Source of the DNA: Sphagnum magellanicum
Taxonomy: Eukaryota > Streptophyta > Sphagnopsida > Sphagnales > Sphagnaceae
Direction: 5' to 3'
NCBI GenBank assembly: GCA_021904315.1
Contig: CM038922.1
Location: 15,165,347 to 15,229,346, forward strand
DNA length: 64,000 bases
The translations under genes and the position numbers were made by a program. The notes beneath the pieces were generated by a model, which was not told the origin of the DNA, did not search any database, and was given only the letters and a program-made list of their open reading frames with translations. Of this stretch, positions 25,920 to 36,378 are shown piece by piece; positions within the stretch are counted from its first letter, which is position 1, and every line of letters begins with the position of its first letter.

Positions 25920-26290
25920 CTTGAGTGTTTTTTCTTTACTCAATTTTCTGATATTGCTCCAATAGTGGTGATCAGCCACAAGAAGATCTAGCCAAATCTG
26001 GCTACAAGACAAATAAAGAACTACAAAAATCTAGGAATCCTATTACATGTTGGTGAATCATTAGAACCTATTAGCTAAATATGGCAATTTCAAAAGACTA
26101 AAGCTAGAAATCTGCCCAAAATCCTCCAAGCAAAAATCTTGAAGATTTTCAAAAAAACATTTCCTCCGAAAGTGGCCATTTTTTCGGAAACTTTCCAAAA
26201 AGTTCCCCTTGACTATGTTGATGGGGATTTTTTTTAATAGCAAAATAGCCAAATTTAGCCACACAAACAAAATCACTGGATTCCCCTCTA
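25920..26290 (-). repeat. Dispersed repeat family C, copy 2
   Basis: Reverse-complement partner of about 15.96-16.39 kb. It reads in order ATTGCTCCAATAGTG, GATCTAGCCAAATCTGGC, CTATTACATGTTGG, TAGCTAAATATGGCAATTTC, GTTCCCCTTGACTATG, GCCAAATTTAGCCAC and AAATCACTGGATTCCC. It has no coding capacity. It lies close to a family B copy, making this a small nest of repeats. Confidence 0.65.
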
Positions 26291-26399
26291 TGAAAAAGGC
26301 TGTAATAATGCCTAAAGAGGATCCACAAAAATTGGTTAGGTGTCTGAAATTAAACAAAATTGGTGATCCACAGACGTTGGAACTTGGAACAAGTGTACC

Positions 26400-26725
26400 T
26401 GATTTATTTATTTATCCCTGGTTCCCACTATGTTCCCTTCAAGTTCCCAATGAGTTCTCATCAGGTTCTCTATATGTTCCCCAAAATGTTCTCCATAGCA
26501 CCTCACTTTTATCCCATATGCTTTGGCAAATGTTGTCCTCCTTTCACCACAGGGAATGAACTCTATACTTCAAAATAGAACCTTTTGATTTTTTGGGGAG
26601 CCTTGGTAGTTTCTTCTTTTTTTTTGTTGGAGTGATGGGACACTCAAATTGACTCATTGCAAAAAATCAAAATAAAATAGAACTTGGGAGGCACCTCATC
26701 TAATGAATAGGAGAGGTGAATAGGA
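26400..26725 (-). repeat. Repeat family B, third copy, inverted
   Basis: Positions 26,493-26,548 are nearly the exact reverse complement of 2138-2193 (core ATCCCATATGCTTTGGCAAA). The similarity extends through a GTTCCC-rich minisatellite on one side and GGAGGCACCTCATCTAATGA-like sequence on the other, matching 1981-2049 inverted. The two regions are about 24 kb apart. Confidence 0.7.
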
Positions 26726-27990
26726 GCTATCAACTTTGGGAACCTCTTGACTATGCATTCACGACTCTAATGCTTCCCCAACAAAGCCTACATGTGGGGG
26801 GTGTAGAATCAAATACAGACATGAAAATATGCAAATTGGGGGAAGATGAAAATGAAATGGAAGGTTTTTTAGCAGTTCCCAAAAGCTGGAAACTACTACA
26901 GTCCATGCATAAAAACTATGTGCATAAATCAGCGACATGGTTGCATGGAACTACAGCTCTTTCTTTACGTAGTTGAGTGTGGGCCTCCATTTGATGGAGG
27001 TTTCCTTCTTGAGGGCTTAACCCTTAGAACATCAAAGAAAGAGAAAAAAATACATTGAAAAGTGGACCAAATTGGTCCGCCCTGACATTTAAGAGTTAAC
27101 AACATAAATTGCAACACAATTTTGTCACGAACCTTGACATTGGAGATTATGAGGTGTAAGAGGCAAAAGGATCTTATTCCTGTTCCTTAAAAGAGGGAGG
27201 AAAATTATGTTGCATAATTTCCTTCCCACTATTTTAAGAAATAAGCATATCATTCATAATCAACCATAATGTGAGTCTCTTAAGTAGGCATAAGATCATA
27301 ATCAACCGAAATGAGAATCTCAATGCTCTGATTGGTTGTTAGGTCACAAGTTATAAGCCATAATAACCTTGGACCTTCTTCATTTTAGTAGTGACCTTTG
27401 TATACAGTCAAGCAAAATGGTCCCAAGTTTTACGCAGGCAAGGGCTTTACCATGCATAAAGACCTTGTTGAAATTTTTATTCTTTGTGATGTGTGGCAAA
27501 TATGGGTGAAAAAACATCAAAAATGAAAGTGGGTCTTTCAAAAAAAAAACCTGATGCCCATAGGAATAATGGGAAGACCTTAAATCACCCAAAGGTCCTA
27601 AATGCAGTCAATATAAAGTGTTGCTGCTTCTTTTTTTCCAACTGGCTGCCCTTAGCCCAATCCATCTTTTTCTCAAAAAAAAAACAAAAAACAAAGAGAG
27701 TTCACATTTTGGCACCTTTTAATGCACATTTTAGTCCTGTAATGGACAGCTAGAGTCAATTACAGGCCCAAAATGTGCATAATAATGGGAACCAAACAAA
27801 ATGTGTATGGACAAATGTGTCTTGTCATCACCAAACACATCTTGGATGGGGGAAAATGGGCAGTAAGAAAAGAAAAGAAAAGAAAAGAAAAGAACTACTG
27901 CCTGCATTTAGGACCCAAGGCTAATTTACTCAGTCTTTGGGAATTTTGCATGTGACCGGGGGTAATAAACTAGGGGTAAGGCTTTTTCCT
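26726..27990. other. Intergenic, no gene seen
   Basis: Frames of 86, 70 and 86 codons at 26,716-26,976 and 27,380-27,753 have no recognisable domains. A six-copy AGAAA microsatellite lies at about 27,865-27,893. G+C rises from about 27,950 toward the next gene. Confidence 0.5.
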
Positions 27991-28199
27991 ATAACCGGCC
28001 TGCTCGAGCCGTGTTATGGGGCATAACCAGTAGTAGGGGGCATCGAGATGGCCATCCACTTTGTCATCTTCTATGATGCTCAAAGAAAACGAAGCTCCAT
28101 CCATGAGCCCAGCAGGTTATGTCATATAATTGTAGTGTGTACGTCCAATCAGGAAGCGACACGTCATGCAGACGCCCCCCTGCTGCTAATTATGGCCTT

Positions 28200-28460
28200 T
28201 AATTACAGAGCTCTCTAAACGGCAGAAATGGGCCCTTCTAGAAAGAGAGCTTCTTCCATTTACGCCTCTCCGCAACTGCCCTCCCCAGTTCCAATAGGAC
28301 CCGCAGACGGGGGCGTCCAGCAGGCGGCGAGCTTCCCGCGCAGCGTTTTGTAATCGACGGCGCACCGTTTTCGCTCAATATTTTTCTCTACGTACTTCCT
28401 GCGTACTTTCTTGAGAGAGCGAGAGAGATAGAGATAGAGAGAGAGAGGGAATTTTTTTTT
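28200..28460 (+). promoter_or_regulatory. Probable promoter and start region of the mitochondrial carrier gene
   Basis: The local rise in G+C and CpG is typical of the gene starts in this window. Visible motifs are a TGGGCCC box at 28,229-28,235 (a site II-like, TCP-type element common in plant housekeeping genes), a TTCTAGAA block at about 28,237-28,244 that fits the nTTCnnGAAn heat-shock-element spacing, and a GA dinucleotide tract at 28,412-28,448 of the kind found in plant 5-prime leaders. The transcription start is not determined. Function is inferred from position and motif only. Confidence 0.4.
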
Positions 28461-29337
28461 CGGGGGTCCGAATGTTGGGATTTTTCGGAGACTGAAGGGC
28501 GGTTGTGCGGCTTGGAGTTTGCGGCACCTCGGAGATCTTCCCCCAGTTTCGAGGCGAAGATTAAACAGCCAGGTTTCGATTTTCTCTTTCCTGTGCTTTT
28601 TCCTACTGCTCGCAGGCTGTCGATGTGTGAGGATTTGTGTCTGGTGTGCATTCAGGGTTTGTCTCGTCGCCGCTTTGTGTATATTCCTTCAAATCTTCCA
28701 GTGCTCTCTCGTTTCGCTTCTGTGGACTCGGCCTGAGATCTTTCACGCAAGTTTTGCAAGCCGTTATGTAGTTGGGCAGGTTAGGAGAACGTTGTGTTGT
28801 GTGAGAAAGGCTGTTGGTAATGAGCGATAAGAGATCTGACACCGACTCCATCTCCAGGGGGATTTCAAGTGTTCATGTGTTGCAAGGAACTGTACTCTGG
28901 AGCCTTCCGAGTTCATTGTTTCAGCTCTCTCTGGGGGGGTTGATTCTCGCAAGTGGATGAACGCCATTGCCCCCGCTCCGGAGGTCGACTCTTCTTCCTG
29001 GATGCGCGTCGTGGACGGCGTCTGCAGGCAATCGGATCTGAGCCTGCACTTGAACATTTGCTTGTTGAAGGAACCAGGCTGATTTTTGCTGTGGAATTTG
29101 ATTCAAAGTGTATGAGAGTCGATTGCTTACCCGGGGCCAAAGAGGTCCCTATTGCAGCAGCTTCTAGCACGGAGAAAGTAGGAACTAGGCTACATCCCTG
29201 TGAGCCTTCTTTTTCTCTCTTTCATATCGCCTCCTTTCCAATCGTAAAGATTGCCGTGCCTCTTTCCGTCAAGCAATAACGTTTGAGAAAGAAGGAAGCA
29301 AGGCAGGATTTGTTTTGCCATTTCTTCATCAAAGGAG
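28460..29337 (+). other. Long 5-prime leader of the carrier gene, probably with an intron
   Basis: Nearly 0.9 kb of GC-richer DNA lies between the GA tract and the start codon. It contains many ATGs, including a minimal ATG-TAG at 28,766-28,771 and open frames of 77 to 108 codons. None encodes a recognisable protein. A leader this long and rich in upstream ATGs suggests that part is removed as a leader intron. TTGTTTTGCCATTTCTTCAT followed by CAAAG just before the start would be a plausible acceptor, but I cannot prove it. Confidence 0.4.
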
Positions 29338-31801
29338 ATGAATAGGATGGATACGCAATCAGGTTATACTTTGGCAGCGGCGGGGATGGAGTACAAGCCA
29401 GTCCTAGGCATCGGGGGAAAACTAGAGGTGAAGAGGCCAGATTCCAAGGATTTATTACTTCAAAGTATGCCTAACTATGTCAAGCAGCTCATTGCTGGTG
29501 GAGTAGCTGGTGGCCTCTCCAAGACTGCAGTGGCTCCTCTAGAACGAGTCAAAATCCTTTTCCAGGTGGGGTTTTTTGCCTCCCAGCTTTGGTCATTTTG
29601 GTTTGAAACTATGTGGTGCAAATTGGAATGGCAGAGGTCAATCCTGGGTCAATGCAATTGTAGGTGTGGGGCTGCACATGTCTTTCCCCAAACCCTTGGA
29701 CAAACTCATGACAGTATTCAGTCCATATGTCTTTGGTCTGCAGGTTCCCTTGTATATGTAATGGGAAGCTTATTGTAGCTTTTTTCTTTTTTTCAGTTCT
29801 TGCCAGATATGGTGGCTAGGGTATGGGCTGTATCCGGGTGGGGGGTGGGTGTTGTGAAATGCAATTTTGTCTCAAATATGATTGTCACGCGTTGGACTGG
29901 AACAGATCAAGCATGGGAACTTCCAATCGATGGGAGTTTGGCGGTCACTTATGTGCATTTTGAAGACAGAGGGTCCACGTGGCTTCTATAAGTAAGATTT
30001 TATTTTCTTCCCCCTCTTTGCACAGACGTTTTCAACACCCTTCACATGAGTGTTGCTTCCTGGGTGAAGGTATACTAAAAGAATTTGTTGCTTTTTCTAT
30101 TTTGTGTTTCATGCAGAGGAAATGGAGCAAGTGTGATGAGAATTGTTCCATATGCAGCCTTGAACTTTGCTGCTTATGAGCAGTATCGGCACTGGATAGT
30201 TAGTGGATACCCAGCAGCAGGAACTGGGCCTATAGTTGATCTTGTGGCTGGCTCTTTGGCTGGTGTAACTGCTGTTCTCTGCACATACCCTTTGGATCTT
30301 GCACGCACTCGTTTAGCATATCAGGTGAGTGTTTGATATTGATGTGTCTGAGTTATTCTCATGTTGACTGACCCTTGAGAGTCTGAAATAGACTAGTTTT
30401 ACATGGTAACGTGGTGTCATGCACTTGCTAGCAGGTTATGTTTCTCTTTGAATGTGTGGTGGTTGTCTCTTGCTGTGCTTGAGCACTTGTTTTCAGAGGC
30501 AAGTATGGGATTGGAATTTTTTTGATGTAATCCTCTTTATTTACTTCCAGGTCAAAGGAACTGGAAATGCACTGGCACAGTCAGCTGTTCTGCCTGCACC
30601 TTACAAAGGCATTGCTGATGTCTGCACTAGAGTAATCAAGGAAAGTGGGATACAAGGCCTGTATCGTGGACTATGTAAGTGAGTTTGTATATGTCTACAC
30701 ATCTATGGTTGAAGATGGCATGATTTACAGCCTCTTCCATATAAGAGGCAGGGATACAATTTTGACACGTCAGGTCTGACGCAAGTTCTTATTTTTTTCT
30801 GTGTTTGTTTCTAAAATTGAAGCTCAGTTGGTTTCAAATTTTTAGTCAACCAGAGACCCTATGTGCTGGCTGGATGTGAGATACTGAAGACTGTTTTCTG
30901 CAGACTTCAGGTTTCAGCAAAACCAATCCTAAAATATTGTTGCTAGCATGCAGGTCCAACTCTTTATGGAATTCTCCCATATGCTGGACTGAAGTTCTTT
31001 GCATATGAAACACTTAAGGGCTACTTGCCTGGTGACTCTGAACCATCTATTGTGGGAAAGCTGACATGTGGGGCTGCTGCTGGGGTCTTCAGCCAAACTG
31101 TTACATACCCTCTTGATGTTGTTCGGCGACAAATGCAGGTAAAACCTGTGTTACTGAAGAAGAGTATTTGTGATGGGAGATTACTGGTGTTGGTGGAACA
31201 TTTCAGTATCTATGTAGCAAATTTCTCCACAAGATATTCTTGAACTCAGCAAGGAGAATGTGGCAGTAGGGAGACAAGGGGAGGGAGACAAGGGGTGTTA
31301 ATGCTTGATTAGATTTATTTCTCAACAGTACTAAGTAGCATGCTGATACTGGAACTCATGTTTTTTATATTTTGTGTTCTAGGTGCAATCTGAAAACCCA
31401 CTGGTAGATGCTCGGTACAAAGGGACACTTGAGGGGCTTTCAAGAATTGCAAGAACTCAAGGATGGAAACAACTTTTTGCTGGCCTTGGCATCAACTATC
31501 TCAAGGTATTTCTCAGCTGGTGATTTCCTTTTGTTGATGTTGCTTGGTCTGATTTTTCCCTGTATTTGCTCTGTTCTTTGAAGAAAGGGTGGGTGCAGCA
31601 CTAGTTGTGTGAAATTACTAGTCTTTTGTCAAGAGTTCTTTGACAGCGATTCTTGTTTGATGGATGGTTCAGTTACATACCTTTGAACAAACCTGTGTTG
31701 TTTTGACTCTGCAGTTAATCCCATCGGCAGCCATAGGGTTTGCTGCTTATGATAGCATGAAGATTTGGCTTCTGGTTCCTCCTCGGGAGAGGAGAACCTA
31801 G
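29338..31801 (+). CDS. CoAc1: Mitochondrial carrier (SLC25) protein, coenzyme A transporter-like
   Basis: Predicted inner-membrane carrier that would exchange coenzyme A or an adenine nucleotide across the mitochondrial inner membrane. Coding exons are 29338-29565, 29906-29991, 30117-30324, 30551-30674, 30954-31138, 31383-31505 and 31715-31801. All have GT-AG borders and keep phase, giving 346 aa. The three tandem carrier repeats each show the Px[DE]xx[KR] signature: PLERVK at 67-72, PLDLAR at 163-168 and PLDVVR at 268-273. Stretches such as [32 protein letters not shown] and CTYPLDLAR, and the C-terminal PPRERR, are those of plant CoA carriers. The N terminus is about 20 residues longer than the Arabidopsis form as I remember it. 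M1 and M4 are both possible starts; I chose the first. The GLCPTLYG stretch has Cys216, formed across an intron, where Gly is usual. Substrate is inferred; the family assignment is firm. Confidence 0.9.
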
Positions 31802-34073
31802 AGAATATTCAAAAGAGTTTCATATTTGATTTGGCAAAACATCAATTCCATGCAGCACTTATTGTAGGCATTGCCGCAAGCTGTGGGATTGCCTCCCTCA
31901 GAAACAGACTTGTTTTCCAGCTGGCTGGAGAAACTGTCTGTTCGAGCCAATCTATGAAGATGGTTGTGGAAAAGGGCTCTAGAGTGAGCCTAATTGCAAC
32001 TGGGGATGATGCCCAACTTGCAAACATTTATGTATTTGTCCTCACCTTAGCCATTTCAGAGGGAAAGGGACATTCCTGAATATTTTCTGGACTTTGTAAT
32101 TCTCAGTTCATTGAAGAAGAGACGATTTGCTACCTCCTTGAGAGTAAGATGCTGGGCACATTTCATTTTTGAACACTAGCTGTGCTTTCCGAATGTATTA
32201 TCTGCAGCTTTTCAAGTCATTCAGATGATTTAGTGTGTTAAGTGTTAGAAATTAACTGCCTAGAATCTCTTCTAAACAACTGGCAAGCTCACTTTGGTGA
32301 CCTACAGTACGTCGTTGTGCAAGTAGTAGGTGTGCCATTAGGTAGTCATGTGAGAAGTCTTGTGCTCAATGGAAGAATAGGTAGATGTATACATATGTGA
32401 GGTGTTAGCAGAGGGCCTAAAATGACAACAATCAAGGTTGACAATAATACAAGCTAGGTGCAAACATTTTTGATACCCCATCAAACGTTGAGTACAACAT
32501 GAACGGCACTAATGTCATGAATGATATCTGATGGTATTGGTATTGAAGATGTTGTCATTGCAAATGCTATTGTTACACCAATGAGAATTGAAAATGTTGA
32601 AAATGCAAATCATACTTTGATCATGATTGTCTCCGTTGTCATTGATATTATTTATTTAGGACAAATTTTCCCATACAATTAACAAATGGGCCAGTTAAAA
32701 ACCTTGATACCATTGTTTCAAAACTATTTTCCTAAAGTGCTTTGGCAAAAGGTTCTTTAGAATGCACTTATGTTCATTATTGAAACCTTAGATATTTCCT
32801 TCCATCATCCAGATTCTGAGTGTGTCAAAAACAACTGGTCAATTATAGTTTGAAATTGAGCTTTTCATGCCAAGCATTGTTTGGTACATATTTGGTATAA
32901 AACATGAATTGGCAATGCTATATTGGTGTGAATGAATAATATAAGATGCTAAGTAAAATGAATTTCTCCTTTTAAAAATTCATTATTATTGTTAAGGAGT
33001 CAATAGTTTCAATGGTAATAATGATGACATGCATTTGAAACTTGTTGCTATGGGCAATTTTTTTCTTATGGTCTCTTGTCAACGTGTTGTGAAAATTTCA
33101 TGGTATTTGGGTTAATGTGAAATTGTGGGATGTTTTTATTTTGTAGTTATTGGTGATGGAAGAATAAAACCTCATGTGAAAGTTGATTAAAGATTGTGTT
33201 ATTAAAAAAAAATAGTGATTGACGTTTGAGTCATGATTACATCAAGTTTCAACCCCATCTCATAAGGCACAAATCATAAATCTATCAAGATTCATTATAC
33301 CTTTTATCCTTACCAACATTATTTTTGAAACATAAATACTTGCTTTTCATAATGGATCTTTGTTTCTTCATCTAATCTTTGTTCATTACATACTTCTTCC
33401 AACCTCAAATATATCTTAAGTTAAACAAAGATATATTTTCTTAATTTTTTTTAAAAAAAAAAGGATTAAATTAAAACTTGAAACTTGAATTGGCTACAAG
33501 TAATATCTACAAACATTGTTGATAGGTGTCCAAACAAAGGTTGATAAGGTAATTGAGAATGTCATGTATAGGCCCAACATGATGTATCACATGGATATGA
33601 ATTGTCACATTAAGTAGCAAGAAATGCAAACCCATTACATTTTTTTTTATCAGATTTGGTGGCTATTCTTGTAACAGTACGAAACTATAAAAATAGTTAA
33701 GGTTCCCAATCTTGAATATTCAAGAGGATGATGGATCAAACAACATGTTATCTTCAATTATGGGTGAATGAATATGAAAGTATCTCTTGCTAGTAAAGTA
33801 TGTTGACCATGGTTTAATTGAGTGTTGTGATACCAAAAATAAATGCAATTAAAAAGAATTGTGCAAAATGATGAATTCCATCCAAATACAAGGTGAGAGA
33901 ATGGTATAAATGACTTTGTTTTGGTTTATATGTACTTACCAAAAGTCTTGGACCTTTTGAAAAAATACCATCCTATGAAGTTATTACAGGATCATACATG
34001 AAATAGACACATAATTTCAAACCCTAAAAGCAAGACAGAGGAACCATTGTTTGTTTGAAGTGAAGTTTTCAGC
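31802..34073. other. 3-prime end of the carrier gene and AT-rich spacer
   Basis: The first few hundred bases are probably the carrier 3-prime untranslated region. A 104-codon frame at 31,765-32,079 overlaps the last exon in another frame and is not a gene. The rest (32.4-34.0 kb) is AT-rich with nothing I can support. Confidence 0.5.
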
Positions 34074-35324
34074 ATGGCTGAGGAGGAGGAAGAAGGAGGT
34101 GACACAAATGTACGTCTCTTTCCTATTAGAGAAGTTTGGATTCATGTCATCCAAAAAATCCAAGATTAGAACATTGTCCACAACGATGATGTCCATGAGA
34201 AGAATTCTTGATTTTGTTTTGGTATGATGATTTTTGACTCATTTGAAAAGTTGATTCATTTGTTTCTTTCACAACCTAAAACTTGCATAGCTTTCAATTG
34301 TAAATAGGAATTCACATGGTCAGGAAAATTGGTGGATTATCTACCAATAGGGATTGGAAAAGCAAGCTTTCCAAATGGAGACACTTATGAAGGTCCTTAC
34401 GAAGATGGAAAACGCAATGGCAAAGGAAAGTATGCTTACAAGAATGGAGCAATTTATGATGGACAATATGTGCAAAATCACAAAACAGGATATGGAGTCA
34501 TGACATATCCTGATAAGGGCATTTATGAAGGTTTAGTTGTCTTACTCTTTCCTTTATTGTATCTCCTTAGCATATCTCTCTACCTTCACAAACATTTAAA
34601 GACTTCAAAAAGCAGCTGTCTCAATAGATCACCATTTTAGACAACATTAGAATATATTAAGTCCATGAAGTGTTATGATAATAGGTGCATGGTTCAAAGA
34701 TCAAAAACATGGAGAAGGAAAGTTCACATATCCAAACAAAGACATTTACAAGGGTGAATGGAAAGACAATTTGAGACATGGTGTTGGAACTTACTTCTTT
34801 GCCATTAGCATGAGTCAAGTACATGACTTACTCTAGACCAACCAACCTTTGTTTTTCAAGCTTGGTAGTTCAAAACAAGAGATTAAAAAAACAAAACAAG
34901 CATAGAATTTTAGAGGAAATTTGATGAAGGAGAAAGAAGATAAATGCCTTTTGTACTCTCTCAATTCACAATAGAAGAATACTTAAAATCGGCGAATTTG
35001 TTTACATTTGTGTAGTTTATGGGTGATTGGCATCAAGGCAACTTCATATCAGGACAATGGCAGTTTCGAAATGGAGACATTTATGAAGGGGGATTTGCAA
35101 AGAATAGACCTGAAGGTGCAGGCAAGTTTATGTTTGCAGCAAACAAGACCACATTGTATGGAACTTTTGCTGATACAAAATGGTTAAGTGGAAGATGGAA
35201 ACATACTCCAGTTGCAGTGCTTGCAACTGGAAATGCAGCACGCAAGCGGCCTTCAATGACCTTTGACCCTGCCATGGTGCGTGCTAACCAGCCATCATTT
35301 GTCATCCCAATGAGATTTTGCTAA
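34074..35324 (+). CDS. MORN-repeat protein, radial spoke head RSP1/RSPH1-like
   Basis: Exons are 34074-34109, 34308-34530, 34685-34818 and 35016-35324, in phase with GT-AG borders, giving 233 aa. After an acidic start ([10 protein letters not shown]) come five or six MORN repeats at roughly 23-residue spacing: [19 protein letters not shown] (35-53), [15 protein letters not shown] (61-75), [17 protein letters not shown] (84-100), [17 protein letters not shown] (107-123), a weaker [13 protein letters not shown], then [17 protein letters not shown]. The C-terminal third, from about 180, is not repetitive. This architecture is that of the axonemal radial-spoke head protein RSP1/RSPH1, which would act in the sperm flagellum. 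MORN repeats also occur in PIP5 kinases and in ARC3, but no kinase or FtsZ-like domain is present. The MORN call is firm. The radial-spoke role is inferred, and the weak fifth repeat depends on the exon 4 acceptor. Confidence 0.75.
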
Positions 35325-36378
35325 TATAGTTTCCAACATTGGGACATGTCCACAACTACACAATATCACAGTCACCTTTTGTTCCCTTCAAAATTTAAAA
35401 GAAAAGCTTGATTAAACCGTCTTTTTCATGTGTTAAGTTCATTTCAAAATTTGGTCACTTTGTTGTTTTCATGAGGACTTGTTATGACTCACTTATAGTC
35501 AATGCAGCAAAATTCTATGGTTAATTGTATAACAATGGAGTGGAATGCACAATGGTGTGATTGAATCTTCATGTGTGAAACATCAGATATTTAATGCTTT
35601 CAATTTAAAACCACTTTAAATAACCTATATAATTGGGAATTCTGATTAGGAGCAAACTAATATTCTTCACCTGCTTTTTTCAAAATTTAGAAGATAAGGA
35701 ATTTCTCAACTTGAAGAAGACAGCATCACTCTAGCATAGTTAACAATTTGTGATGCCCAAAGCATTTGTTCCAGCAGTGAATAGGGCTGGGCTCTTTACA
35801 CCATGACAATAGTTTTTAGCAAGCAAATCTAATATTATAATATACTGTTATGATCAAGCACTTATATCACATCTGTCATAATTTTGTGGTATTTCATGTT
35901 AGAAGGTTGAGATAGCCATTCCACGAGTGACATATAGATAAGAATCATCCATTGTAAACCTGAGATGCATAATAACCTCTATTACTGCATCATGTGCAAA
36001 TCCCAAATGTCAGCACACAAAATAGGAAGAAAGTTTCAGTAAAATGAAGATAGATATCAAAGGGAGCTTCCCAGACCAGACTTGACGATCTCAGCTGAGA
36101 CATGACCTCAAACCATACTGATCAATGAGAAAAACTGCTTATCTAAAACCTGTCATCATTCTCTGAGAAATAGTCTTCAGACATTGTGCTCTGCAGTCAG
36201 TTTTCCAAAAGCTGCAAAAATGATTCTCCAAGGCAAATCATACTGCTGACTGCATGAATGAGACAAAAAAGGTTCCAACAATGTTTGACAATCTTCGGAA
36301 AATCTGCCTAGAATTAGGCGAATCCTGATTGTTCTTAATGACAACTTAATGTCCAAGCCAGTAATTGGAAGGTCCAGT
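35325..36378. other. Convergent spacer between the MORN gene and the L17 gene
   Basis: Both flanking genes end here, so the kilobase holds their 3-prime untranslated ends. No further gene is seen. Confidence 0.5.

Noticed and set aside
28519..29279. Frames of 77 to 108 codons upstream of the carrier on both strands
   Set aside because: They overlap one another, match no family and lie in what is most simply the leader or leader intron. One could be a regulatory upstream frame, but I cannot tell which.
31765..32079. 104-codon plus-strand frame at the end of the carrier gene
   Set aside because: It overlaps the last carrier exon in another frame, and the carrier stop at 31,799-31,801 with the family-typical PPRERR ending shows which frame is real.
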